Assembly (NCBI RefSeq): GCF_009903625.1
Contig: NZ_CP047569.1
Location: forward strand, 392,001-456,000
Origin: Microbulbifer sp. ALW1
GTDB lineage: Bacteria > Pseudomonadota > Gammaproteobacteria > Pseudomonadales > Cellvibrionaceae
Direction: 5' to 3'
Length of the DNA stretch: 64,000 bases
The notes below the pieces were generated by a model. It ran no database searches. It saw nothing but the letters and a program-made list of their open reading frames with translations, and was not told the origin of the DNA. The translations under genes were made by a program, and so were the position numbers. Shown in pieces: positions 41,574-51,087 of the stretch (positions are counted from its first letter, which is position 1; each line of letters starts with the position of its first letter).

Positions 41574-42518
41574 ATGTCCGACTCTCCATCTACTCCGATC
41601 AAAGCCATCCGCATCGCCACCCGTGAAAGCGCTCTCGCCCTGTGGCAGGCCAACTACGTCAAGCAACAGCTGGAATTGCACCACCCGCAGCTCACCGTGG
41701 AACTGTTGCCCCTGACCAGTCGCGGTGACCAGCTACTGGATATCCCCCTGAACAAGGTGGGCGGCAAGGGCCTGTTCGTGAAAGAGCTGGAAAAAGCCAT
41801 GCTCGAAGGCCGCGCAGATATCGCCGTGCACTCCATGAAAGATGTACCGATGGAATTCCCGGAGGGGCTGCACCTGCCGGTCATCTGTGAGCGCGAGGAC
41901 CCGCGCGACGCCTTTGTGAGTAATCACTTCGACACCATCGAATCTCTGCCCCAAGGGGCGGTAGTCGGCACCTCCAGCCTGCGTCGCCAGTGCCAGATAC
42001 TGGCCCTGCGCCCGGACCTGCAGGTGAAATTCCTGCGCGGTAACGTCAATACCCGCCTGGCGAAACTGGATGCCGGTGAATACGACGCCATTATTCTCGC
42101 TGCCGCCGGCCTGCTTCGGTTGGAAATGCGTGAGCGTATCGCCGCCTTTATCGAGCCCGAAGTATTGCTGCCCGCCGGTGGCCAGGGCGCTGTGGGTATT
42201 GAATGCCGCCGCGATCCGGCACTGGAAGCGTTGCTGGCGCCGCTGCACCACGTAGAAACCAGCCACCGTCTGGTAGCCGAGCGCGCCATGGTGCGCCGCC
42301 TGAACGGCAGCTGTCAGGTCCCCATCGGTTGCTACGCAATCTTTACCCCGGACAACAGTGAACAACTCTACCTGCGCGGCCTGGTTGGCAGCCCCGACGG
42401 CGAAACCATGCTCACTGCAGAAGTACACGGTCACCAGGCCGACGCCGATGCCCTCGGCATTCGCCTTGCCGAGCAGTTGCTGCAGGCCGGCGCCGATAAA
42501 ATTCTCGCCGCACTTTAA
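41574..42518 (+). CDS. hemC: Porphobilinogen deaminase (hydroxymethylbilane synthase)
   Basis: 314 residues from the ATG at 41574 ([29 protein letters not shown]). It links four porphobilinogens into hydroxymethylbilane. The dipyrromethane cofactor cysteine is in the [13 protein letters not shown] segment (near residue 245), and [15 protein letters not shown] is the conserved substrate region. First of hemCDXY. Confidence 0.97.
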   Translation: MSDSPSTPIKAIRIATRESALALWQANYVKQQLELHHPQLTVELLPLTSRGDQLLDIPLNKVGGKGLFVKELEKAMLEGRADIAVHSMKDVPMEFPEGLHLPVICEREDPRDAFVSNHFDTIESLPQGAVVGTSSLRRQCQILALRPDLQVKFLRGNVNTRLAKLDAGEYDAIILAAAGLLRLEMRERIAAFIEPEVLLPAGGQGAVGIECRRDPALEALLAPLHHVETSHRLVAERAMVRRLNGSCQVPIGCYAIFTPDNSEQLYLRGLVGSPDGETMLTAEVHGHQADADALGIRLAEQLLQAGADKILAAL

Positions 42519-42564
42519 GCCACACCTTAAGCCGCACCTGCCAACGGTAACGACACCACACCCG

Positions 42565-43353
42565 ATGAGCTCACCCCTGCAACACCAGCGCATACTGATC
42601 ACCCGCCCCGCTCACCAGTGTGGCGGCTGGCGCGACCTGTTGCTGGCGCAGGGGGCCGAGGCGGACTGCATTCCCCTGCTGGATATTGCGCCGATAAAAA
42701 AGGGAGACGCGGCGCAGGCGATCAAAAGCCTGATTATGGATTTTGATCAGTTCGACCACGCCATTTTTGTCTCCCAGAACGCCGTACAGTATGCCTTCGA
42801 CTGGCTGGATGATTACTGGCCGCAACTTCCCGAGGGTCCCCGCTACTACGCCATTGGCGCCGCGACGGCCCGCGCCATCCAGAACCGTGGGGCAGAGCCG
42901 GAAACGGATAATCACAACACCTCCATGGACTCCGAAGCGCTACTGTCCCTACCCGGGCTGCGAAGCCCCATGGGCCAGCGGGTGATCATCTTCCGCGGCC
43001 AGGGCGGCCGCACACTGATGGGCGACACCCTGGTTGAACGCGGTGCGCGCCTCGACTACTGCGAGCTCTATCAGCGCCTGCTACCCGCCGACGCGGAAGA
43101 ACAATTGCGCAGCTACCCCCATACTCCGCAGGCCATTACGGTGCACAGCGGCGAGACACTCGACAACCTGCAGCACGCCCTGCAGGCTAGCGGCCGCAAC
43201 ACCCTGCGCGCGTGCCCGCTGATCTGCCCCAGCCAGCGCGTCGCGTCCCACGCCAAAGCCCTTGGCTTTACCCAGGCCTACGCCGCAAGCAACGCCAGTG
43301 ATAACGCCATGCTCGCCGCGCTGAAGGAAGTGCTGGCTGCCGGGCATTCCTGA
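42565..43353 (+). CDS. hemD: Uroporphyrinogen-III synthase
   Basis: 262 residues from the ATG at 42565 (MSSPLQHQRILITRPAHQ). It closes hydroxymethylbilane to uroporphyrinogen III with ring D inversion. The family diverges strongly; typical pieces are HAIFVSQNAVQYAF, YYAIGAATARAIQ, and a C-terminal CPLICPSQRVASHAKALGF. It follows hemC after 46 bp. Confidence 0.93.
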   Translation: MSSPLQHQRILITRPAHQCGGWRDLLLAQGAEADCIPLLDIAPIKKGDAAQAIKSLIMDFDQFDHAIFVSQNAVQYAFDWLDDYWPQLPEGPRYYAIGAATARAIQNRGAEPETDNHNTSMDSEALLSLPGLRSPMGQRVIIFRGQGGRTLMGDTLVERGARLDYCELYQRLLPADAEEQLRSYPHTPQAITVHSGETLDNLQHALQASGRNTLRACPLICPSQRVASHAKALGFTQAYAASNASDNAMLAALKEVLAAGHS

Positions 43354-43422
43354 ATTCGCGCCAGTATCGGTAAAAAATTTCATTTCCACGCCAGACTTCG
43401 TATAAAGAACGGCTGCAGTCGC

Positions 43423-43428
43423 TATAAT
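43423..43428 (+). promoter_or_regulatory. Possible -10 box before hemX
   Basis: A perfect TATAAT lies in the 178-bp hemD-hemX gap, about 104 bp before the hemX ATG. No good -35 accompanies it, so an internal promoter for hemXY is only possible. Confidence 0.3.
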
Positions 43429-43531
43429 TTGGCGACAAAATTTCTTTCGGCACCAGCGCCTTCCGCCGCTGCCCCGCTGCGGACCCGGTAGCAACCGGCT
43501 CCTACGGCATACATTCTGAGCACGCGAGTCC

Positions 43532-45049
43532 ATGAGCGATAAAAAAGCCCCAGCCTCTTCCACTGGCGACAGCAATCCCGGCAATCAGAAAGATTCAAAC
43601 CCCAAAGACCCGCAGCAAGATGTGCCGCTGGTGACCCAAAAGGCCGAGCCCAAAAGCAACTTCGCCAAGGCCGCTGCAGGCGGCAAGCCAGGCAAGAGCG
43701 ACGGAAAGAAAACCACCAGCACCCCACCCAAGACACGCAGTACAACAGGAAGCCGTGTCTGGACCTGGTTCTGGCTGTTCATTCTGCTGTTGGTTGCCGC
43801 TGCCGTAGCCGCCTGGTACTTCCTCCCGGGTGTGCACCAACAGGTCAACCAGCAGCTGCAGGGTCTGCCGGTAGTCGGAAAACATTTCCGAAGCGACACC
43901 AGCGCGGGAAATGGAGCCCAAGTGAAGGTGCCGGCCGAAAGCAGCGCCTCTAACAGTGTTGCCGCAGAATCCCAGTCCACGGATTCATCCACAGATTCAA
44001 CTAACGATAGCGCGCCCGCGACCCAGACTACGCCGCAGCCAAGCCCCCAGGTATCCGTGGAACAAAGCACACCTCAGCCGGTGCCAGAGCAACCCATGCT
44101 GCAACCCGGCGACTCCCGCCCCTCGGCTACCTCCCCGGTTCCGCCACCGGATCACAGCGCTCGATTGATCGCTGAGTTGCGCCAGCAACTGGGGCAACAA
44201 AATGAAACCATCCAGCAGCTGCAACAGCAGCTCGCCGGTGTACAACGCAATGTCACCGCCCAGGGGAATCGTCTGAGCCAACTGGGCAACGCCAGTCGCG
44301 AAGACTGGCAGCTGGCGGAAGCGGATTACCTGTTGCGGCTGGCAAACCAACGCCTGATGCTCGAGCAGGACAGCCGCGCTGCCCTCGGCCTGTTACAGGA
44401 AGTGGACACCATCGTGCGGGAAGTGGACATGCCGGATCTTTACGGCGTGCGCCAGCAATTAGCGCGGGATATCACCGCCCTCAAGCTGGTAGACAATGTC
44501 GACCGCGAAGGCCTTTACCTCCGCCTGCGCGCACTGGAAGAGCAGATGGTGAAGCTCAACATCCAGCCAAAATTTGACCTTGCCAAACGGGACGCCGCAG
44601 CGGCACAGGCGCAGGAAGACAACACCGAGGTCGGCGAAGCGCACTTCCGCTCCAGTTGGGGCAACTTCGTCAACTTCCTCAAAGACTCGGTGCGCATCCG
44701 CGATGGGGAGATCGACCCGGTACTGCTGTCACCCCAGAGTGAAACCCGCTTTCGCCAAAGTCTGCGCCTGAACATGGAGCAGGCGGAATTGGCGGTACTG
44801 CGCGCGAACGAAACCGTCTACAAAGACGCCCTTAGTCACGCCCGCCAACTGCTGATGGATTACGGTGTCGAGAACCCCCAGCGGCAGGTCATCCTGCGTG
44901 AGCTAGAGGAACTGGCACAAAACAAAGTGGAGGCAGAATTTCCTGACCTGAGCGCGTCACAAAGTGCCCTGCGCAATTACATCGACAAAATGCACAAGGT
45001 TTCTTCCGGGCAAACCCCCGATAACGATAACGGAGGCAGCTACCCGTGA
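43532..45049 (+). CDS. hemX: HemX, uroporphyrinogen-III C-methyltransferase-like membrane protein
   Basis: 505 residues. A long charged cytoplasmic N-terminus, one transmembrane helix (about 76-98), a low-complexity Ser/Thr/Pro/Gln linker (about 125-205), a coiled coil (about 210-255) and the HemX domain. No methyltransferase motif is visible despite the historical name. Its stop overlaps the hemY start by 4 bp. Confidence 0.93.
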   Translation: MSDKKAPASSTGDSNPGNQKDSNPKDPQQDVPLVTQKAEPKSNFAKAAAGGKPGKSDGKKTTSTPPKTRSTTGSRVWTWFWLFILLLVAAAVAAWYFLPGVHQQVNQQLQGLPVVGKHFRSDTSAGNGAQVKVPAESSASNSVAAESQSTDSSTDSTNDSAPATQTTPQPSPQVSVEQSTPQPVPEQPMLQPGDSRPSATSPVPPPDHSARLIAELRQQLGQQNETIQQLQQQLAGVQRNVTAQGNRLSQLGNASREDWQLAEADYLLRLANQRLMLEQDSRAALGLLQEVDTIVREVDMPDLYGVRQQLARDITALKLVDNVDREGLYLRLRALEEQMVKLNIQPKFDLAKRDAAAAQAQEDNTEVGEAHFRSSWGNFVNFLKDSVRIRDGEIDPVLLSPQSETRFRQSLRLNMEQAELAVLRANETVYKDALSHARQLLMDYGVENPQRQVILRELEELAQNKVEAEFPDLSASQSALRNYIDKMHKVSSGQTPDNDNGGSYP

Positions 45050-46299
45050 AACGCTTCCTCTTCTTCACCCTGATACTGCTGCTCGGCGGTGCGCTACTGG
45101 CCGAAGCCATGCGATCCTACCCCGGATACCTGCTGTTGATGGTTGGTGGCGATACCGGCAAACGCATCGAGATGAACCTGTGGGTAGCGGTCGGTGGCCT
45201 CGCCCTCGGTATACTCGCGCTGTTTTTGTTCTTCTGGCTACTGCGCAGCCTCGCACGTGCCATTGAGGGCGGCTTCAGCCGTATCCGCTTTGGCCGCAGC
45301 CGCATGGCGCGGCGACGCCTGACCAACGGCCTGGTGGAATATATGGAGGGTAACTGGGCCCGCGCCCGTCGCCTGCTGCTAAAAAGCGCCGCCCGGTCCG
45401 ACGCCCCCATCATCAACTATCTGGCCGCGGCGCGTAGCGCCTTCGAACTCGGTTACCGGGACGAAGCCAATGAACTGCTCGCCAAAGCGGAAGCCACCGG
45501 CGACGATACGCAGCTCGCCGTCGCCATCAGCCAGGCCCGCATGCAGCTGCTGGATAAACACTACGAACAATGCATCGCCAGTTTGCAGCGCGCCATGCAG
45601 GAAGAACCCAACCACCCGGCGCTACTGCAACTGCTGCGCCAGGCCTACTACCACATCGGTGAATGGAACGGTCTGCGGGAATTACTGCCGCGGCTGGAAA
45701 AGCACGGAACCATGCCGGAATCGCAACTGCAGCAACTGGAACTCGAGGTCTACCAGAACCTGCTACGCGAGGCCGCCAACCGCAACGACAGTGAAAAGCT
45801 CCGTGAGATCTGGCAGAGCCTGAACGGCCGCTGGCAACGCAATATCGAGCTGCGCAACCTGTATGGGGAAATGCTGCACAAAGTGGGCAGCGATACTGAA
45901 GCGGAAAAGCACCTGCGCTGGATTCTGAATCGCGAATGGCGTGGCGATACCGTGCGCCTCTACGGACACCTCACCGGAGCCGATCCCAACCAACAGCTGG
46001 TAGTTGCCGATGGCTGGCAGAAAGAGTACGGCGAAAATGCCGACCTCCTCACCTGCCTGGGCCGCCTGTGCCTGCGCAATGAAATCTGGGGCAAAGCCCG
46101 ACAGTACTTTGAGAAAAGCCTGCTGCTGCGCTCGGACCCCGTTACCTCTGCGGAATTAGCCCGGCTGCTGTACGCCCTGGGCGAAAAGGAGCAGGCCGCC
46201 CGCCTCTACGAGCAGGGCCTGCTGCAGGCGGTATCCGACCTGCCGCAATTGCCACTGCCAGACCAGAGTACCAGTGTACTCAGCGCCCGCGCATCCTGA
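45046..46299 (+). CDS. hemY: HemY, heme-biosynthesis associated TPR membrane protein
   Basis: 417 residues. Two transmembrane helices (about 4-24 and 42-64), then tetratricopeptide-type helical repeats on the rest (LLLKSAARSDAPIINYLAAARSAFELGYRDEANELL and later). The family is genetically tied to hem operons of gammaproteobacteria; its biochemical activity is unknown. Last gene of hemCDXY. Confidence 0.93.
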   Translation: MKRFLFFTLILLLGGALLAEAMRSYPGYLLLMVGGDTGKRIEMNLWVAVGGLALGILALFLFFWLLRSLARAIEGGFSRIRFGRSRMARRRLTNGLVEYMEGNWARARRLLLKSAARSDAPIINYLAAARSAFELGYRDEANELLAKAEATGDDTQLAVAISQARMQLLDKHYEQCIASLQRAMQEEPNHPALLQLLRQAYYHIGEWNGLRELLPRLEKHGTMPESQLQQLELEVYQNLLREAANRNDSEKLREIWQSLNGRWQRNIELRNLYGEMLHKVGSDTEAEKHLRWILNREWRGDTVRLYGHLTGADPNQQLVVADGWQKEYGENADLLTCLGRLCLRNEIWGKARQYFEKSLLLRSDPVTSAELARLLYALGEKEQAARLYEQGLLQAVSDLPQLPLPDQSTSVLSARAS

Positions 46300-46335
46300 C
46301 AGAGACCATCGCTAAGCCGACAGAACCCAACAGGC

Positions 46336-46728
46336 TCAGCGATAAAAAACGGCCAACCATACCGTCAGCTGGGCGGGATCCGTCCAGCTGACCCGGTGCC
46401 TGCAACCCGCGGGGATATTGACATAGTCCCCCGCCACAAGCGCAACCTCCCTGGTGCCACCCTGCCTATCACCGGCTTTACCCTGCCCCGCTTTCATACC
46501 CGCGCCCTTTACTTCTTCAAATGGATTTTTGAATTCCAACCGGGCAGCGCCCTGAAGTAAAAGCACCCACTCATGCTCCTTCTGGTCGTACCACTCACCC
46601 TCCGGCGTTATCTGGCCAGAGGAAGTGATACGCTCAATCCGCACATTCTCGTGCCGTAAAAGGTCTTCAAGTACTTCCGCATTTTTCGCATCAGGCAGCG
46701 CATGGAAAAGATTTATCTTTTCGATCAT
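46336..46728 (-). CDS. Cupin-domain protein
   Basis: 130 residues forming one cupin barrel: GQITPEGEWYDQKEHEWVLLLQGAARLEF and the second motif GDYVNIPAGCRHRVSWTDP. Histidines and glutamates in these motifs usually bind a metal. Small cupins of this type act as sugar- or metal-binding enzymes or sensors; the substrate is not recognisable. It faces hemY head-on. Confidence 0.8.
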   Translation of the reverse strand: MIEKINLFHALPDAKNAEVLEDLLRHENVRIERITSSGQITPEGEWYDQKEHEWVLLLQGAARLEFKNPFEEVKGAGMKAGQGKAGDRQGGTREVALVAGDYVNIPAGCRHRVSWTDPAQLTVWLAVFYR

Positions 46729-46754
46729 AGGGCAATCACGGCCTTATGAATGTA

Positions 46755-46961
46755 TTAGCCGCCCTTGCCTCCCGGCCCCATAAAGAACCAGAGAATCAGC
46801 CCCAAAATCGGCAATACGATGACCAACAATACCCAGAGCAATTTCTTGAGACCGCTCGCAGAGCTCTGAATAATTTTGATGATGGCGTAAATATCCGCGA
46901 TCAGGACGAGAAATCCAAAAACACCTTCCATAAAAATCACCCACTGTTTGAACAATTGCAT
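46755..46961 (-). CDS. Small membrane protein with PLD nuclease N-terminal-like domain
   Basis: 68 residues with two hydrophobic helices (about 9-31 and 39-60), the second followed by a FMGPGGKGG tail. The pattern ADIYAIIKIIQSS...LWVLLVIVLPILGLILWFF matches the PLDc_N family found as stand-alone small membrane proteins. Function unknown. Confidence 0.75.
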   Translation of the reverse strand: MQLFKQWVIFMEGVFGFLVLIADIYAIIKIIQSSASGLKKLLWVLLVIVLPILGLILWFFMGPGGKGG

Positions 46962-47309
46962 TGATATAGGACATGACAGTATAGGGTTACAACCCTCCCG
47001 CCACGGACCGATCCGGAAATTTAGTCATTCCCAAATGACAGAACCCCGTAACTGACGCACACACAAAACAGCCTGCTCGCACTGGCACAAATCGAACCCC
47101 AAAGATTCAATGAAAGAATCAATTAATGACGTCGAAATTTCCTTTCAGCTGCTGTCGAGCCGATATTCCATGGACAGGAAAACGCACCAGCGGTATTTTT
47201 CAGGACAGTGTTCTCCACAGATGACCGCCCCGATTCACGCACGGCAGTACCAACTAATTCACGCGAAGTTGCGATGGTAACCGCAGTTCAAATTTAGCAA
47301 GGATGCCCC
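46962..47309. other. Intergenic region without recognised gene
   Basis: 348 bp between the small membrane protein gene and the 355-residue hypothetical gene. It is more AT-rich than the flanks and holds AAGGA just before the ATG at 47310. I found no repeat of note, RNA gene or clear promoter. Confidence 0.5.
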
Positions 47310-48377
47310 ATGCCTGACACACCCTCTGACATCAGCCAATTCCTGTACACATTAATTGAAAGCAACATCAGCCCCCGCATATTCGGCCCAAAGTTCCAGA
47401 GCTACGGTGACTTTTGCAGTTATTTTGATGAGCACTTTGGGCAGCGGCATGACATTCACGCCACCTGGAAAGCCAAGGGTAACGATAAAGACCAGTGGAA
47501 AACGGTAGATTTCCACGCACTCTATGTCGCCTGCTGGATCTACAAGCCAATGGAAAAAGGCACTTACTTTATTCGTATGACACAGAGCGAGGCCAATAAC
47601 GTCAAGGCGGGATTTAAAAAACTACCCACGCGAAAAAGTAGCCATCTCAGCAAGAGTGGGCGCTCCGCACACAGCGGCTGGAACTTCCTCGTAGGCTACC
47701 GGGAACTACTGGTGCAGTGGCAGGAAACCAATGACCGAACCTACCTGATGCTTAAGGCGGAAGGTCACACCACCGGGCTTTCGGGCATCATTCCCCACCT
47801 GCAGAGCTGGCACCATAAAAACAAGACGGGTGAAGGACTTCAGGCCAACGCGACACTTCACGAACTTGCCCGGGGCAACAACCTGCCCATTATTGCGCGA
47901 GGCGCGGAGAATTTTAGCAACTCCTACAAAACCTTCCTGAAGGAACTGGGAAAGCGCCGCCGGGATGGCGCAACCATCGCCAGCAGCCTGAAGGCCGTGA
48001 GAAGTGCGAAAGCAACCTGTACCGTGCGTGACATGCTGAATGTGCTAAGCATGAGTCCCACCGGTGAATGGACGAACAAAACCAACCGCGAAGTGCGCGA
48101 AAAGCTCACCAGGCTCGCGCAAAATCCCAACCAAACCACCTCCAACGCTTACGGCAATATCGACATCACCCCGGAAATAAAACAGCAGTTCAATCGGTTT
48201 GCGCAACTGTTCCTCGACGAAAATCGACCAAATCAGGTGTACAACCGCTACTTTGAAGAAGTGCATGTAAACCCGGACCAGCTCTCAAATGCCGTCCAGG
48301 AGTTTATGACCTGGCACATACCGGAAAGCCTTCGGGCCCAGACGCAACGAAGATCGCGCATGCTCAACTTCTCATGA
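47310..48377 (+). CDS. Hypothetical protein, 355 residues
   Basis: I do not recognise this family. The protein is soluble (no signal peptide or membrane helix), rich in Asn, Lys, His and Arg and basic overall. The middle third has many aromatic-polar pairs (WKTVDFHALYVACWIYKP, SGWNFLVGYRELLVQWQE). A Lys/Arg/Ser-rich stretch near 105-120 (KLPTRKSSHLSKSGRS) could contact nucleic acid. An AAGGA ribosome site precedes the ATG and a good terminator follows. It stands alone between core heme genes and the cassette array, so it is likely part of the accessory region. Confidence 0.75.
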   Translation: MPDTPSDISQFLYTLIESNISPRIFGPKFQSYGDFCSYFDEHFGQRHDIHATWKAKGNDKDQWKTVDFHALYVACWIYKPMEKGTYFIRMTQSEANNVKAGFKKLPTRKSSHLSKSGRSAHSGWNFLVGYRELLVQWQETNDRTYLMLKAEGHTTGLSGIIPHLQSWHHKNKTGEGLQANATLHELARGNNLPIIARGAENFSNSYKTFLKELGKRRRDGATIASSLKAVRSAKATCTVRDMLNVLSMSPTGEWTNKTNREVREKLTRLAQNPNQTTSNAYGNIDITPEIKQQFNRFAQLFLDENRPNQVYNRYFEEVHVNPDQLSNAVQEFMTWHIPESLRAQTQRRSRMLNFS

Positions 48378-48413
48378 GCTGAGCCGGACATTTAGCAGTC
48401 AACCGAACCGGAA

Positions 48414-48463
48414 AGCCCCGAGGACTTCATCATGGTAATCGACCAGATGTTCATCTCGGGGCT
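48414..48463 (+). terminator. Rho-independent terminator after the 355-residue gene
   Basis: AGCCCCGAG (48414-48422) pairs with CTCGGGGCT (48455-48463), followed by TTTTTC. The loop is 32 bases. It also marks the left edge of the cassette array. Confidence 0.8.
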
Positions 48464-48565
48464 TTTTCGTTTACTGCCTTTTTCCCTACGAAATTTGGGT
48501 CATAGAACCTACGTGAAGAACCGAAGGCTAGCGACACATTACCTGAGCCAGTAAATCTCTCCGCA

Positions 48566-48889
48566 CTACCGACCATGCTTACCCCCTGCCAGCGAGTCAT
48601 AGCTCCACTTAAAAGTGGCCAAAGGAAAACTTTCTAAAAACAGACTTCTTGTATGCGCCATATCCTCATCTTGGATACGATCATCTGCCACCTCAATTTC
48701 AGTTACGTTCTTGTAAATTGCAAGTTCTGAAATCAGCTTTTCCAGGCCGACGCAACTGTAGCATTTGGCACCGACTCTTAGTGAGCGAACCGTATCTGGC
48801 TCAACATTAATTAGCGCCTCGCGATAATCAATTTCGTCCCAGAGAAAAAGTTTACCATCATGAAAAATGTTTTTAGTTTCAATACTCAC
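48566..48889 (-). CDS. Cassette 10 hypothetical protein
   Basis: 107 residues, start GTG at 48889, five bases after attC9. Soluble and acidic, with no recognised domain (DEIDYREALINVEPDTVRSL; two cysteines in AKCYSCVGLE). No attC is recognisable downstream, so it is either the last cassette with a lost site or the array edge. Confidence 0.7.
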   Translation of the reverse strand: MSIETKNIFHDGKLFLWDEIDYREALINVEPDTVRSLRVGAKCYSCVGLEKLISELAIYKNVTEIEVADDRIQDEDMAHTRSLFLESFPLATFKWSYDSLAGGKHGR

Positions 48890-48893
48890 TAAA

Positions 48894-48939
48894 TTCTAAC
48901 GCCCCGCAGATCCCCGAAGTCCGAAGTAAACTGTTTACG
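48894..48939 (-). repeat. attC9, truncated
   Basis: 46 bp after cassette 9. The GTTAGAA end box and the adjoining GGGGC are attC-like, but the opposite end (GTAAAC) does not pair with it, so half of the site seems lost or degenerate. Confidence 0.5.
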
Positions 48940-49204
48940 ATCTAATAGGAGTAGCGCCGTCTTCAGGTTCAACATTTTTAGCCCAATGGACATAGCCCCT
49001 TATATTAATAATCATAAATGCCACGTTCCCTACAGCCATTCCAACACTTTCCATCCAGGTAAGACCAAGAAATATGAAAATGAGATTAGAAAAGGCAAAC
49101 AATAAAAAACCAGATCTTTGTCTATTTCCCAGCATGTAGGCTGAAAGCAAGCTGAGGATCATCCCAGCCCAATCCAAAAAGTAATACTGATACAGCGAAC
49201 TCAT
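48935..49204 (-). CDS. Cassette 9 small membrane protein
   Basis: 89 residues with three hydrophobic helices (DWAGMILSLLSAYML, GFLLFAFSNLIFIFLGL, VGMAVGNVAFMIINI). The layout is like a fragment of PnuC-type or YgjV-like transporters, but I cannot assign a function. Start ATG at 49204. Confidence 0.75.
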   Translation of the reverse strand: MSSLYQYYFLDWAGMILSLLSAYMLGNRQRSGFLLFAFSNLIFIFLGLTWMESVGMAVGNVAFMIINIRGYVHWAKNVEPEDGATPIRS

Positions 49205-49251
49205 AAATTCTGAAATTCCTTTTTCTTGTTATTTCTGTGGGTAACTCGGAC

Positions 49252-49395
49252 GCTTAACGCCGCCGGCAGGGGCAGCTTACCTTGTGCGCGTTTTGCGCGA
49301 AACTGGGAGCGCAGCGACCTGCGCCAAACGTGCACAAGGTAAGCTGCCCCACGGAGGGCCAAAGGCCCGGAGTTTTCTGCCCGGCCTTGTTAAAT
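49252..49395 (-). repeat. attC8
   Basis: 144 bp. Minus-strand ends are ATTTAAC and GTTAAGC. Complementary inner blocks (CAGCTTACCTTGTGCAC and GCACAAGGTAAGCTG type) give a long foldable hairpin. The stop codon of cassette 8 lies inside the first box. Confidence 0.9.
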
Positions 49396-49752
49396 TCGTT
49401 TGCGTAGTACGAACTTCCCGGGTTCGATATCAGAGAAACTCGGCTCAACTAGAACCAGATTACTATCGTCTACCAGCCTGAACGTGTACTTTTTACCGCT
49501 AGATAACACTAGCGTAATTTTATCCTCGGCTGTACTCCATATGCCACGCTCAACTACTTCTACATTTTCACAAGGATCGCATTCATTTGGCATTTGCGTG
49601 GAGAAAATCTCCCCCAAATTCCCTTGGGCTAAGACTAACGTCCAGCCCCAATTACTTTTTGTATCTGCACGGTACTCACCGAGAATGGACTCATCAGCAT
49701 TGGCGCAAGACATAAACATAGAAATTGTAACGGCGACAATAAGCGCTCTCAT
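49390..49752 (-). CDS. Cassette 8 secreted protein
   Basis: 120 residues from the ATG at 49752, 13 bp after attC7; the frame open to 49848 runs through the attC and is not expected to be translated. N-terminal signal peptide (MRALIVAVTISMFMSCANA, cleavage before DES). The rest looks like a small beta-rich periplasmic domain (ILGEYRADTKSNWGWTLVL, then SSGKKYTFRLVDDSNLVLV). No family recognised. Confidence 0.75.
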   Translation of the reverse strand: MRALIVAVTISMFMSCANADESILGEYRADTKSNWGWTLVLAQGNLGEIFSTQMPNECDPCENVEVVERGIWSTAEDKITLVLSSGKKYTFRLVDDSNLVLVEPSFSDIEPGKFVLRKRI

Positions 49753-49918
49753 AGTGGCACCTGAATTTAACGCCGCCGGCAGGGGCAGCTTACCTTTTGC
49801 GCATTTTGCGCGAAAATGGGAGCGTAGCGACTTGCGCAAAAGGTGCACAAGGCAAGCTGTCCCGCGGAGGGCCGCAGGCCCGGAGGGGACTTAACCCGCT
49901 TTTGTACACACCTAGTTG

Positions 49919-50728
49919 TTAGCAATTGATTTTACACTCGAATTCTTGAGGTGAAACATACCCAATAGACGAATGCGACCTCTGACTGTTGTAGTAGCGC
50001 ATATATTCAGTCACCGTCGATCTTAGCTGTTTTTCAGAATCGAAGACTTGGCGCTTAATACGCTCTGTTTTAAATTGGTGAAAGAACGACTCAATGAATG
50101 CGTTGTCATTCATGTTCTTTACTCGATTCATGCTTTGACTGATCCCATACCGCCGCAGTCGCTCACGATATTGACCCGACAAGTACTCGCTACCACGGTC
50201 AGAGTGAAAGATTAGCTCAGGGTGATGTCCACGGTTTCGCACCGCCCTATCAATGCTGGACAGTGTCAGCGACGCATCCCTCCTATCACCCAGGGACCAG
50301 GAGACAACCTTCCTACTGTAGCGATCCATGACTACCGACAGATACTGCCAGCTACCATCTCTGAGCTTTATATAAGTAACATCACCCACCCATAGCTGGT
50401 TCGGGCGCGTCAGCTCGATGCCTTCTATCTTGCACTGGATTCCATAAACATGCCTGTAAGTACCGGGCCTAGCCGTGTAGATCCTTGATTTTACGGCCTT
50501 GAGACCGTGATTTCGCATGATTCTAGCCACACGTTTTTGACCAACGTTTATACCCTTCTTTTTCAGCTCTTGGGTAATTTTTGGACTACCGTAGCAGCCA
50601 TCATGTCGGTTAAAAATCGATCTTATATGTACAAACAGCTCACTATCTTCTTGCCGGCGCTCACATACACCACGGCGGCGCCAAGAGTTGTAACCATCAC
50701 GGGTCACGTCATAGATCCGGCACATCAT
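49919..50728 (-). CDS. IS3-family transposase OrfB
   Basis: 269 residues from the first ATG; in vivo it is probably made as an OrfAB fusion. An HTH_21 region (SPKITQELKKKGINVGQKRVARIMRNHGL) precedes an rve/DDE integrase core: Asp in WVGDVTYI, Asp in HSDRGSEY, Glu in NDNAFIESFFHQFK. All three catalytic acids are present and no frame break is seen, so the element looks intact. The frame is open upstream to the A5G3 stretch near 50780 in the orfA gene, as expected for a -1 frameshift. Confidence 0.93.
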   Translation of the reverse strand: MMCRIYDVTRDGYNSWRRRGVCERRQEDSELFVHIRSIFNRHDGCYGSPKITQELKKKGINVGQKRVARIMRNHGLKAVKSRIYTARPGTYRHVYGIQCKIEGIELTRPNQLWVGDVTYIKLRDGSWQYLSVVMDRYSRKVVSWSLGDRRDASLTLSSIDRAVRNRGHHPELIFHSDRGSEYLSGQYRERLRRYGISQSMNRVKNMNDNAFIESFFHQFKTERIKRQVFDSEKQLRSTVTEYMRYYNSQRSHSSIGYVSPQEFECKINC

Positions 50729-50757
50729 TGCAATACTGTGCTTCTCGCGGTTTAGAT

Positions 50758-51087
50758 CTATGAACTCGAAGATCTCCCTTTTTGTTGCAAAGAGAACTGG
50801 ATGGCTTTTTTTAAAAGGGCATGTTCTTCCTGGAGCAGGTTATGCTCCCGCTCAAGCTTCCTGAGACGTTTCAGCTCTGATTTAACCTCAGGATCTATCT
50901 GTATATTTTTCTTCTTGGCCATGATCTGCCCCCGTCGCATCTTCATGCGCCAACGATAAAGCATCACTTCATGGATATCGAGGGCTTCAGCCACGTGCTT
51001 GGCTAGAACACCAGAAATTTCGGTTAGAGAGACTGCTGTCGCTTTGAAATCATCGTCGTAGCGGTTGTAGTGCTTTCTGCGTGCCAT
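50758..51087 (-). CDS. IS3-family OrfA
   Basis: 109 residues. A helix-turn-helix (DDFKATAVSLTEISGVLAKHVAEALDIHEVMLYRWR) followed by a leucine zipper (LKRLRKLEREHNLLQEEHALLKKAI), the standard OrfA plan. Near its end the codons CAA CAA AAA GGG form a plausible -1 slippage site leading into the orfB frame. Confidence 0.9.
   Translation of the reverse strand: MARRKHYNRYDDDFKATAVSLTEISGVLAKHVAEALDIHEVMLYRWRMKMRRGQIMAKKKNIQIDPEVKSELKRLRKLEREHNLLQEEHALLKKAIQFSLQQKGRSSSS

Noticed and set aside
49753..49848. N-terminal extension of cassette 8
   Set aside because: It reads through the attC palindrome and would bury the signal peptide.
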